Assembly: GCA_013285735.1 (NCBI GenBank)
Contig: JABDGZ010000001.1
Coordinates: 73,721 to 122,316 of the forward strand
Length of the DNA stretch: 48,596 nt
Origin: Candidatus Omnitrophota bacterium
Lineage (GTDB): Bacteria > Omnitrophota > Gorgyraeia > Zapsychrales > Fredricksoniimonadaceae
Direction of reading: 5' to 3'
Part shown: one piece after another, positions 1 through 13,300 of the stretch
Layout of the letters: each line of letters opens with the position of its first letter
Position numbering within the stretch: the first letter of the stretch is position 1
The notes under the pieces: model-generated
Told to the model about the DNA's origin: nothing
The model's input: only the letters and a program-made list of their open reading frames with translations
Database searches by the model: none
Program-made: the position numbers and the translations under genes

Positions 1-1
1 A

Positions 2-3000
2 ATTTTGCAGGATGCAAAAGCCAACGGCAGAGGAACACCCATTCTTGATGCAAGTGGGAATCAGATACCTCTGATGGATGATCATGGCATGCAAAAAACA
101 GAGATAGATCCAACCAGATATGCAAATTTAAAGTATAGCAGTGATGCCGTGTTAAAGGACGGATATTCCTTAGCAGCCATGGGCGGGGATACATCAGTAC
201 AGAGTTTGTATACGACAACAGTGAATCAACAAGTTGGAGCTCTTAATAAGGAAACACGTGATGTGGATGTAGCAGCCGTGAGCATGTCGATGGGAGCCAA
301 TGGTGTAATGAATCCAATGTTAGCCGGACATATCGATGTGCATACGGTTGGAGGGGATATAAATCCAGGGTATGTGATGAGGGATGGGACATTAGATGCA
401 ACGAAGTTAATGTACAAGATGAATAATGGGAAGCTTGATCAAAGCAAATTTGAAGCAGCTACATGGGCAGCATTGATTGATGCAGGGTACATTAATGATA
501 AGGGAGAGATCCAGGACAAGTTTAATAATGTAACAAATGCTGCAGGTCTGGATTTTGATGAAGACAAGGATATTAAGTTTGGTTTTAATGAATTTGCCGA
601 CAAGCATAAGACTGAAATTTACAATGGAATTCTGCAGGATGCAAAAGCCAATGGTAGAGGAACGCCGTTGGTGGATGCAAGCGGCAATCAGATACCTCTG
701 ATGGATGAACATGGCATGCAGAGAACAGAGATAGATCCAGCCAAGTATGCAAATTTAATGTACAGCAGTGATGCGGTGTTAAGTGACGGGTATAAATTAG
801 CAGCCATGGGTGGAGATACATCAGTACAAAGCTTATACACTACCTTAGTTCATCAAAATGTAGGAGCTAATAATAAGGAAACAAAGGATATGGATGTGGC
901 AGCCGTGAGCATGTCCATGGGAGCAAATGGTGTCATGAATCCAATGTTAGCCGGGCACATCGATGTGTATACGGTAGGAGGAGATATAAATCCAGGGTAT
1001 GTAATGAGGGATGGGACACTAGATGCGACGAAGCTGATGTATAAGATGAATAACGGGAAGCTTTCGAAAGGCGACTTTGAAGAAGCTACATGGGCAGCAT
1101 TGATTACTGCGGGGTACATTGACAAACAGGGTAACATTCTAGACAAGTTTAATAACGTAACAAATGCTGCAGGTCTGGACTTTGATGAAAACAATCAGGT
1201 TACGTTTGGTTTTAATGTCTTTGCAGATAAGCATAAGAATGACATTTACAATGGGATTCTGCAAAGGGCAATTGGCAGGGGAACAGCTCTGGATGCAAGT
1301 GGAAATCCAATACCTCTGATGGATGAACATGGCATGCAGAGAACAGAGATAGATCCGACCAAGTATGCAAATCTTATGTACAGCAGTGATGCCGTGTTAA
1401 AGGACGGGTATTCCTTAGCAGCGATGGGCGGAGATACTTCAGTACAAAGCTTATACACTACCTTAGTTCATCAAAATGTGGGCCAGAATAATAAGGACAC
1501 AAAAGATGTCGATGTAGCCGCCGTAAGCATGTCGATGGGGCCGAATGGTGTCATGAATCCGATGTTAGCCGGACATATCGATGTACATACGGTTGGAGGA
1601 GACATCAATCCAGGGTATGTGATGAGGGATGGGACATTAGATGCGACGAAGCTGATGTATAAGTTGAATAATGGAAAACTTGATCATAGCAAATTTGAAG
1701 CTGCTACATGGGCAGCATTGATTGATGCAGGGTACATTAATGATAAGGGAGAGATCCAGGACAAGTTTAATAACGTAACAAATGCTGCGGGTCTGGATTT
1801 TGATGAAGACAAGGATATTAAGTTTGGTTTTAATGAATTTGCCGACAAGCATAAGAATGACATTTACAACGGAATTCTGCAGGATGCAAAAGTCAATGGT
1901 AGAGGAACACCAGTTCTGGATGCAGATAATAATCCAATACCTCTTCTAGATGCAAACGGCGTACAGAGAATGGAGATTGATCCGAAAAAATATGCGAATT
2001 TAATGTATAGCAGTGATGCCGTGTTAAAGGATGGATATTCCTTAGCAGCCTTAGGCGGCGATACCTCAGTGCAGAGTTTGTATACAGTTCCTATCTACCA
2101 GAGAATTGCAGCCAATAGCAAGGAGACAAAGGAAATGGATGTGGCTGCCGTGAGTATGTCCATGGGAGCCAATGGTACGATGACCCCCATGTTAGCTGGA
2201 CACATCGACGTAAATACGTTTGGAGGGAACATCAATCCTGGATATGTCACATGGGATGGAAAAGAATTCGCCACGAAGTTTAAGACCGAAAATGGAACAC
2301 TCTCCCAAGGTGTACTAAAAGGATTAAACGCGGCCACACTCAAGGCCTTGATAGACCACGGATACATTGATGGCCATGGCGCCATCCTGGACGCATTTAA
2401 TAGTGTTGATGGTGCTCAGAATCTACAATTAGGCTCTTCATTTAAACCCAATCATAAAGACCAAATTTATAACATTCTGCAAAGCGCTGATGGAAGAGGC
2501 ACACCCATCCCCGGCGAATATCAAATGGATTTGAACAGATATGTGAATCTGGTGTATAGCAGTGACGCTGTGTTAGCGGGTGGGGACAGGTTAGCGGCCA
2601 TGGGTGGGGATAATGCGGTGCAGAGTTTGTACACCGTTCCTGTGCATCAACAAATTGCAGCCAACAGCAAGGAAACAAGGCAGGTAGATGTGGCTGCGGT
2701 GAGCATGTCCATGGGGCCAAACGGTACGATGGCCCCTATGTTAGCCGGACATATTGATGTTTTACAAGGTCAAGGCGGAGATGTTACTGGAGGGTATGTC
2801 ACCTGGAACGGGAAATTATTTGCTACGCAACTTAAAACTGAGAATGGGACACTTTCAAAAGGTGTATTAAAAGGATTAAATCCTGCCACACTCAAGGCCT
2901 TGATCGCTGCTGGGTACATTGATCCGGGTGGTAAAATTCTAGACGCATTCAATAGTGTTAATGGCTCCCAGAATTTGAATCTGGATTCTTCAAAATTTGA

Positions 3001-4390
3001 TCTCGCACACAAAGCCCAAATTTATAATGTTTTCCAAAACGCCACCGACAGAGGCAAGGTCATCCCTGGGGAATACGAAGACAATACGAATAAATATGCA
3101 GATCTTACATTTACCAGCAAGGCCGAGCTCAAGGTCGGCGATGTCTTAGCCGCCATGGGCGGGGACAGCTCAGCACAGAGTTTGTACACTGTTCCTATAT
3201 ACCAGAAGATTTCCGGTAATAGCAACGAGACAAAGCAAGTGGATGTGGCAGCGGTGAGCATGAATTTGGGAGCCAATGGTTCGATGAATACGATGCTAGG
3301 CGGCCAGATCAATGTCAATACCGTCGGAGGAGATATAGGCAAAGGCTATCTGACCTGGGACGGGAAATTAAATGCCACGAAGCTCGTGAATAATAAATAC
3401 GTTTTGGACAAGAGCAGGTTTGCAAACCTCATCTTTACCAGCGACGTGAATTTGTCTAACGGAGATGTTTTAGCCGCCATGGGCGGAGACAATTCCGTAC
3501 AGAGTTTATACACCGTCCCCATCTACCAGAGCATAGACGCCAATAGCAAGGAATCAAAGAAGATCGATGTGGCTGCGATTAGCATGTCGCTCGATAAAGA
3601 AGGCGACATGAACCCCATGTTAGCAGGGCACATTGATGTAAATACCGTCAATGGTCCTATTAACACAGGCTATGTCACCTGGGATGCGCTCTTAAATGCC
3701 ACGAAGCTGGTGAACAATAAATACATTTTGGATAAGAACAGGCATGCGGACCTTATTTTTAGCAGCGACGTTAAGTTAAAAAATGGCGATGTCCTGGCCG
3801 CCATGGGCGGAGATAATTCAGTACAGAGTTTATACACTATTAAAGTGCCCCAGCAAGTTTCTGCGGATAGCAAGGAAACAAAGTATGTGGATGTGGTTGC
3901 GGTCAGCATGTCCAAGGGTGCAGACGGGACAATGAACCCGATGTTAGGCGGGCATATTGATGTCGCCAATGTGGTCGGCGGCCCTATTAACACAGGATAT
4001 ATCACCTTTAGCGGGATCATGGATGCCACAACAGCGACGCGCAATGGGTTTACGTTGGACAAAAACAGACGGGCTGTATTTACGTATAGAAGCGATGCTA
4101 AATTAGGCGATGGAGATGTATTAGCGGCCATGGGCGGTGACAATTCAGCACAAAGCCTTTATACCGTCAAAGAGTGGCAGACCATTAATGGCATAGCTGA
4201 TAAAAAAGCGACGGATGTTGCAGCGGTCAGCATGACCAGGGACAAGGACGGCGACATAACCCCGATGTTAGGCGGACGGATTACCGTCGGAGGGGATGTG
4301 CCGATAGGCTTTATATCTGAAAGAGAAAAATTACGTAATGCAGTTCTTACAATCATCAATACCGTTGCCTTCAAGAACGGGGATGTCTTG
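2..4390 (+). repeat. Tandem repeat array, MGGD class (about 10 units)
   Basis: Units are marked by the core LAAMGGDxSxQSLYT, followed by VDVAAVSMSMGANG and MLAGHIDV...GGDINPGY. Cores begin at 170, 797, 1415, 2042, 2591, 3146, 3470, 3794, 4121 and 4388. The first spacings are 627, 618 and 627 bp, then 549 and 555, then 324, 324, 327 and 267. The long units carry an extra mainly helical insert (ATWAALIDAGYINDKGEI and the stretch after it) that is missing from the short ones. The first three units are nearly identical even in DNA, which implies recent duplication or gene conversion. The window opens inside a unit, so more copies probably lie upstream. A beta-rich stalk or adhesin is the likely role; I do not recognise a named family. 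Confidence 0.9.
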
Positions 4391-7300
4391 GCCGCGATGG
4401 GCGGAGATAGTTCAGCACAGAGTTTGGACACCATGCGTGTGGCAGATTCAAAGGCCCCGAATGGCTATAGGGATGTGACCCTGGTATCTCTTTCTGGTGG
4501 ACCAAAAAATGGCAAAAAAGGCGGCGATGATGACTGCGGCTCAGAATGCACGCCGATGATCGCAGGTATCATCATGGTCAGTGGCGATATCCCGGTGGGG
4601 TATCTGCATCATGTTGCCCGCATAGGCGGTGCTGTCTTAACAGCCTTGAATTTAGTTGCCTTAAAAAATGGTGATACCTTAGCTGCCATGGTTGGGTCAA
4701 AGGGAGCGCAAAGCTTGGATACCATGCCCATATGGCAATCACACGACGGCCAGTCAGGTTATAAGGATGTGACCTTGGTTTCAACCTCAGATAAAGGGGC
4801 CATGTTAGCTGGTGTTATGAAGGTGCTAGGATCTGGTGTGTCGATAGGAGCTCCACTTTTTTCAGGCGTCATAGAAGGCCCGAACAAAGAAGGTGCATGG
4901 ACACAATATGCTGGCAATATGGCTCTTCGTATATTATCGGCCTTTGGAGGAGGCGTGTATCAACCGATAACCAAGGCTGATCTCCCCAAAAATATGCTAA
5001 GCCGCCGGGTATTAACAGCCAGGAGCTCTGCTGCAATAACCGGTGGAGGCACCTATGCGGCAATGGTTGGTGAGAACATGGCGCAAAGCCTTGACCCATT
5101 GCCTGGAAGTGATCAACCCTTGGTCATTGCCAATGGAGAAGTGCAGTTACCAGGATATATCACGTCGGATAAGCCTATTAATCCAGAAGACTTCTATCAG
5201 ATATCTAGTGTTGATGGTGTGAAGATGGCAGCCTTAAAGCAAATACTTGCGGATAATTTTGATAATTGGATGGATGGAATCCCTTATCAGGAAACCCCGG
5301 ATGATATTCCGAATTCGCAAAGTCATGCGGATTTCAGCTCATGGAATACGGCTAAAGGCAGCAAGTGGGCAGCGGTAATAACTAGCAATGGAGCACAGGC
5401 TTTGGATAAATCAGTCGCTATTTCAGGGGGCAAGGCATCATTAAAGGGGCTTATTCAACTTTGGGATGGAGAGCACATTGCTCCAGGTGATTTTGCCATG
5501 ATAACGAGCGGAACTACTTCAAATGGAAAACCAGCGGATATTGATGCTTGGAATACACTTTCTTTGAATGGGGGGCAAACATTAGATGCAATGATAGAAT
5601 CTCATGGGGCGCAGAGTATTGCTAAAGGTGTTTCAGGAGCACCATTGGTCGCAATTTCAGAGCAAGAAGCACCAGATAGTGTCGGGAATGGTAAGCACTA
5701 TACGGGTAGTTTTGATGCGTCATTAGGGGGCGTTATCGAGCTTGCAACCGGGGAGAATATTAGCGTAGGAGATTTTTATAGGATAACGCTCCAAAAGGGA
5801 TATCAGCAGCTTACAGCAGATCAAATACAATTCTTCAAGGACTCTGGGTATGATCTTCTTAATGAAAAAGGCGACGGGCTTGATACGGTTAAAGTACATG
5901 ATTTTATAACAGGATATGAGTCACATATGCATTATGACAATGATGGCCTGGATGTTGATAAAGCTTTGAATAGCATATCCCATGAAGCCCATTTGGTAAG
6001 TAAGAATGAAGTGTCCTTAACAGGCGGGAAAGAGATGGGGGCCATGATAGGATCGCATGGAGCGCAGACCATGGACAAAATGTTTGTTACAGATGTATCA
6101 GCCCCAGGCGGACAGAGGGAAGTTCCTTTGGTGGCGATCTCCCAGGACAGGGATGATGACGGGGATTATAAACCAGGAGAATTCACGGCTAGGTTAGCAG
6201 GAAGCATTACGACACAAGACGCATTCGAAAAAGGGTATTTTTATCAAATAGATGGCAGGGATGGCTTTCCGAAAGTTCCAGCAGGAGGAGATGCGCAGAC
6301 GCAGGGTTTGTTGGCTAATGCTGGTTATCTTGATGCTAATGGTAATATTGATGAGGCCAAAGCAGCTTCGTATATAAAAGCTTATGAGTCAGATATTTAT
6401 CATACTGAAGGTAGCGATGCAGAAAATATTTATACCGCTTTGAAAAACGGGCTCACACATGATTTGTTAGCTAATGCAGGGGTTCTTGATGGTAATGGTC
6501 AAATTAATAAGGCCAGAGCACTTTCGTTTATGAAAGATTTTGTAAATGATATTTATCATACTGAGGGTGGGGATGCAGAAAAAGCGTATGACATTTTGAA
6601 AAGTTTGTACCATAGTGCTGAATTTGCGACAGAAAATTATCTTTCCATGAAAGCAGGAGACAGTGTAGCTGCCATGGTTGGAGAGCATGACGCGCAGGCA
6701 ATAGGTACAATGGTTGTCCCTGATGTGTATAGCCCGGACGGCAAGAGGGATGTGACCTTGATTTCCATTTCACAGAATAAGGATGCCAATGGGGATTATA
6801 AACCAAATGATTTCTCCTCGACGTTGGCAGGTACGATCACCTTGAAGGATGTAACCGGAGGTTTTATTAATCCAGGAGATTTTTATCAAGTAGGAGATAG
6901 TTATGATGGTTATTCAAAAATGTCAAAAGAACAAAAAGTTTTGCTATTGACCAATGATCTTATAAGTTCTGGAAGGATCAATGATAGTGCAGCACAAAAT
7001 TTTATAAGTTCATATGAGTCTACAGATACACATACGGCTACTCAAACTGCAATTTATGACGCCTTAACTAGTTTGGCCCATCATGCCTCATTTGATTATG
7101 TGAATACCCTCACAATGAAAAAAGGGGACACCATAGCTGCCATGATTGGAGAGCATAGCGTGCAAGCCTTGGATACCATGTCGGTCCCGGATGCGAATAA
7201 AGGCACAAGAGAAGTTCCTTTGGTATCAATTTCAGAAAAAACGAAAACTGAAAATAATCAAGAAGTCTATAGCGGTGAATTCAACGTGATGTTAGCAGGA

Positions 7301-10300
7301 AAAATTACACTTGAAGATGCAACAGGTGGAGCGATTAATCCTGAAGATTTTTATCAAGTTGCAAGGATAAATGGTCAAGACGTAAATGGTGTGGATCATC
7401 ATGCGATATTTGATATCGTCAATACCCTTTCCATGCAGCAAGGGGACAGCTTAGCCGCCTTGGTAGGAGAGCATGGGGCGCAGAGTTTGGATACAATGTC
7501 AGTGCCGGATGCGATCTACGGAAGCAGGAAGGTGACCTTGGTATCCATCTCAGAGGAGAAAAATCTCAATGGCGCATATACAGGAGTATTCAACCCAATG
7601 TTGGCAGGGACGATTACGACACGCAATGACATCAACCCGGGAGATTTTTATAAGATTACGAACATAGACGGTTATGCAAAGGCTCCGGATGATTTGGCGC
7701 AGGGAATACTTAAAAGATTTATTGATGGCCATGGCGGAATTGATGTGAATAAGGCAAATGATTTTATGAAAACCTATGTGCAAAATGATGCCAATGATCA
7801 AGAGGCCACGGACATTGCTAACGCTTTGACAAAGTTGGCCCATCATGCGAGTTTAGTAGATATGAATAGTATTACCTTGAGTGCTAATGATAGCTTGGCC
7901 GCGATGGTAGGAGAGCATAGCGCGCAGGCCTTGGATACCATGCCTATTTTTGATTCGAAACTCAATGATGGCAAAGGCGGCTATAGGGATGTGAATTTGG
8001 TATCAATAGCACAGGAAAAGAATGCGAACGGAGACTATATGCCAATATTCACTCCGACGTTAGCAGGAACGATTACAGCGCAGGGAGATATCAACCCATT
8101 GGATTATTATACAGTAGCGATGATGGATGGCTTCAAGCAAAGCACACCAGAAGAATTACAAGCATTAGCCGCATGGGCCAGCTTTACTGGCAATACTTCA
8201 CTAATTACTTTAGTAAATAGTTTATTAGATCCTTACAAAAGCCACGCAGAGTTTGATTTTACAAATCTCCTTTCAATGAAGAAAGGCGATACTTTAGCGG
8301 CGATGGTAGGCGAACATAGTGCGCAAGCTTTGGATACCATGCAGGTCTATGATTCAAAACTCAATAATGGCAAAGGCGGCTATAGGGATGTAAATTTGGT
8401 ATCAATCTCACAGGAAAAAAATGCGAACGGATATATCAATGGAGCATTCAATGCGATGTTAGCAGGCGACATCACCTCGCAAGATAATATCAATCCGGGA
8501 GATTTTTATAAAGTAGTAACAATAAACGGCAAGGATGTAAGCGGCAATAAAGAGTCTGTGAACCTGGCTTACGTGAATCTTCTTTCTCTGAAGAAAGGGG
8601 ATATTTTAGCTGCGACAGTAGGCGAACATGGAGCACAGGCTTTGGACACAATGCCCATCTATGATGCGAAACTCAATGATGGCGAAGGCGGCTATAGGGA
8701 TGTGAATTTGGTATCAATTTCAGAAGAAAAGAATGCCCAGGGACAATATACAGGAGTTTTCACGCCCATGATAGCAGGGAAGATCACAGACATCAAAGGG
8801 TCAATAACAGATGGATTCATTGTGCAAGATGACAGGGATAATCGAGTCATAGCAAAAAATCTTTTCACATTGGGTAAGGGTGAACAAGTTGCCGCGATGG
8901 TTGGATCGAATGGGGCACAGAGCTTGTACGTGGAGTCTGTAGATGATTTTGAAGCCGAAGGCGGGAAAAGGGATGTAACAGGCATCTCTATCACGGGGAA
9001 TGATGTAAGGCTGGCAGGATCAGTGGTCGCGGAAAGACCGGTGGGAACTTCGGAAAGAGATGTTCCGGGGACTTATAAAAAAGGAGACCTGTTCGAACCC
9101 GATGCTTTCACAATGAAAAAAGGCCAATCATTAGCAGCGCAGGTCGGAGAAAATGAGTCAGAAACCTTATACCAGTGGACACTCAAGCCATTAATAAAGG
9201 ATGGTAAAGACATAACAATGCCTGCGATTAGAATCGTACGAAGTGAATATGATAAGGATAATTCATACGTTGCCTATACTGCAGGGCCTGCGATGGGGTA
9301 TCAAATGCTGTTTGATGAAGCGCAGAAAAATTCAGTGAAAAAATTAGTGAAGGATAAAGTAGGGGACATGGATGTTGTCCTGACAGATAAGTACACTGAG
9401 GTGCTTGACTCGAAAAGAAAGGTTCAAGATAGAGACATAACAGTCGGTCCCGTATCCATAGACGGGAAGGTTGTCGTTACTGTTGTGACGGACGTAGAAA
9501 TCAATAACGGTGAAGAAATAAGAAATACTGACGGGAAGAGATATGTAGTCGATTTAAAAACAGGGACAGTGAGCGCGTATGATGAATACGCGAAAGCATC
9601 GGTAGGGTTTGATTCTGATCCCAACAAATTACATTTTAGGTATGGGATGCCGGGGGTAGAGGAACAAGTTTTGGAATGGGGTAATGATAATGAAGCGTTC
9701 AAGCCTATTTCTGTAGGCCATACAATACAAAAAGACGCCATAGTGACTAAAGACGGTCAAGTCGTGGACATTCCAGAAGGGTTTTATTATTCTAAAGTTC
9801 TAGGATTCAAAAATGTTTTAGTTCCGAATAGTCCCAATCAAGATCTTAGTGATAATCAAGAAGGAACACCAGCAACACTTTATTGGATAGATGACTTACC
9901 TGATTTAGGTCCAGGAAAGAATGGGCCCAATGGAGAAACGATTAGCATAGGTAAAGCAGAGGCACCAGGTGAACAATGGCTTGATCCGAATTTACAACCA
10001 ATCAAATCAGGGACTAAATTTCTTAATCCAGATAGAGGGTTCTTTGGCCTTGGCAATAGGGATGTGCTCACAGGATATCCCACCGAGGTAGATGCAACAA
10101 GAGTAGGATATTTGACAAATATCTCGGGCATTATTACGGGGAAATTGCGTACAAGCAATATAGCCACAGGTTTTGACGCTATAATGGCAAGAAATTTTGG
10201 ATGGAGACTGGAAACAGCCCAAGCGTTTGACATTACTAATCCAAGCGTAGTGGATCTAGTAACTACCGCTTTGATATTTGCAGGAGGCATCGGGCTGGTT

Positions 10301-13300
10301 TTTAAGGGAGGATGGGCTGCGAAGGTAGGTGTAGAAGTTGCTGAAGTTGCGGACGCAACTGCTACTACTGGAGCATTGGTAACTGGTGTTCAAGATGCTG
10401 ATGCTGTTTCAAAACTTGTATTGTTAGGAAGAGCAGCCTCTGCAGCGACCTTATCTGGCGGTATCTGGGCAGTGGTTGGTGGTGTAGCAGCAAAAGCAAA
10501 TGGCGGAGATTATCAGGATGTTCTTGTCTCAGCCAGAGATGGGGCACAGAATGCTGTGTTAATGAATTTTGGTATGGCAAGTTTAGGTAATTTGGTCAGG
10601 GGTGTCAGTCCAGTTGTAGCAAAGGCCGCAACAGCTGGAAACCCAGTGGCGCAAATCTTGGTTGGTTCAGGTCAATTTGCAGCAGAAAATCCTTGGTTAA
10701 CAATGGGATTGACTGGAGCTGGTTTGAATACTGCCCGAGGCTATATTGCTGCAAATTATGATGGCCGGCAGTATGGATGGAATGACTTTTTGATAGATGC
10801 AAGCATCGGCGGCGCTCTTGGAGCTGTTGCTGGAGGGCTGAAGATGGGCTTTAAAGTTCAAGCTCCCAAGTTAGATGTTGTTGAAGAGCAATTTGTAAAT
10901 GGAGCCAAGGTAACAAGCCAGAGCCAGATAGCATCTATTTTTGGCAGAGGAAATACAGTAAACACTTGGTGGAATGTAAGTAGTTTTTCAACAATCAGCG
11001 TCCTGGGCGGCCTAGCTGATAGATATAGGAATAATGAGAATCTTATCTCAACGCGGATTTTGGGAGATTTGGCTTTAGGTGCATTAGGCGGCGCTGCATT
11101 TACCTACCTGCCGCGACTGGCCAATGTTGGGATTTTTGGAGAAGAAGCTGTGACCGGAGGCAGCACGCCTCCTAAAATACCAGAATTTTCATTAGGAAGA
11201 ACTGCTGCATTTACAGGGATTGGGTTCGCAAGCGGCTTTGGACTTTCTTTCTTAGATCCGGATTTAAATAGGAAATCTTTTGCTGATACATGGCAAACCA
11301 GAGTATTTGGCTATGGCGGCGCTGGCGCTGCAATCGGAGCCTTAGCAGGATCAAGGGTTTTAGCAACAGCCTATACCCCGCAAGGGCTAGAAGTCACGAT
11401 AGAGGATGCGATTGGAAGAGGAGCATTGAAAGTAGGTTTAGGTACAGTCCTCGGTGGAGCCGGAGGCTATGCTCTTTCATTTACAAATCCTGATTTGGCT
11501 GGGCAAGCATGGGATAGCTCTGCTCGTAAAAGTTATTTAGGATATGGCTTATTAGCAGGAGCTTTGTTGAGCGGCAATTCTGTATTGCAAGGAACAAAAG
11601 GATTTCGTCAATGGGCCCTCGGCGGCAAGCCTTCTATAGGCGGTCTTGCCGGTATAGGCAGAGATCCATATATGTTTACGAGGCTATCTGTTGCAGGGGC
11701 ATTGGACTTTGCGGCGATTATGCCGGCCTGGAGCATGGTGCAAGTCCCTGTTGATGCGATGATTGAAGGTGCCAGAAGGACCATTTTCCCGGGATCAATA
11801 ACAGACCTTGATAGAACGAGAAAAGATTTAAATGGCAATATTACTCATTTGGATGCAAATGGCAATGAAGTGCTTAATGTTTGGAACACGCCTGGTAGTA
11901 AAGATGGTAAAAGATTGCCTGGTATTTGGGAAATGGCCAATAACGAAGCTTTTCATGATAAAAACGGAAATTCTGATCTACCTACCTTTCTAGGACTATT
12001 GGCAAGTGCTGCAAACGGGGCCAAGATGGGTCTTGCATTAGGTCCTCTAATGGGAGTGCTCCAAGCGCCAATGTCAGCTTTTACACAGAAAGAATTGGCA
12101 TCTGAGGGCGGTGCATTCGCGACATTAAGCCACAGCATGCCAGGGACGATTTTCCAATTAAGCGGGGCAAAGGCTGTAGCGCAACAGATTCTGTTAAGTT
12201 CTCCAGACATCGTGGGAGCATACCGGGAGCAGGCACAATTGACATGGGATACAGATCAATTAAAGAACAATGATTATATATGGGATCCTCTGAGAGGCCC
12301 TAAGCAAAGCAGCAACCCATTATTAGAAGCACAAGAGAATGAATTTATTAATGGTAAAATAGAAAGTTTATCTGCTGAAGATGCCGGACACATCGCCTTT
12401 ATAAGCCTTTTCTTAAAGCCAGCACCAGCACCGGTGTTGGATGCTTCTATGCTAGCGGGGCTAACAAAGATGACAAATGATCTACAGGAAGCACAAGGTC
12501 AATTGGATGAGGCACAACAGCAAGTTCCACCGACAACAGGCACAGGGGCGACGCCAACATTGGGGGCATTTGATAATGCCCATGAAGGCAAATCAGAGAC
12601 AGAAATACAAGCAGGGCATGAACGGATTCTTGCATTAGCAGAAACGGGTGTAAAGGATGAGGAAAATACTGGTACTGCAGACCATGAACTTCGAGTGTAT
12701 CAAGTCGATCAATTTGTGCAAGGTCCTGATGGGAAGCCGCTACTTGTTGATGGGGAACCGCAGCTGCAGGTGCCCAGTGGTGCAGAATTCACTACATTTG
12801 ATGAGGATGGTAAAACAGTTACGGTTATTATCCACGATGGAACAAACCCTCTTGCACTGGCACATGATATTGAGGAATCAACGAACGTCAATCCGGAGTT
12901 AGCGACAATTAAACAGATCTACCAAGGTCGAGATTTGAATACTTTGTCTCTTGAAGAAATACAGAAAGCAATTCCCGATGCAGATGCGGCGAGAGTGAAG
13001 ACATATTTTGACACATTCCAAAGCGGTAAAACCTCAGCCCATGATGTTACGGTGGCATTAGGGTTTGGTGAAGGTAAGCCAGCAGAGACGACAGAGCAAG
13101 CACCGACGACAACTGCTCATAATACATTTGTGCCTCCGGCGACAACAGAAGTTGTTGTCTCACCGGAAGTCGTTGAATCTCCTGTTTCTGACCAATCCGT
13201 AGATGCTTCTAACTTGCCTCCATCAGCAGAAGACTCTGAATTTGATACAGCAACAGGGCCGAAGCTAGATGATCAAGTTGATCTTAGCGACGAAAAACCT

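Noticed and set aside
2-2480. CRISPR array or intergenic repeat cluster
   Set aside because: Repeats are 627-bp coding units in frame, not short repeats with unique spacers; the same holds for the 222-bp and 126-bp arrays.
2-9200. RTX calcium repeats
   Set aside because: The nonapeptide GGxGxDxUx is not present; the GGD motifs here recur once per long unit, not every nine residues.
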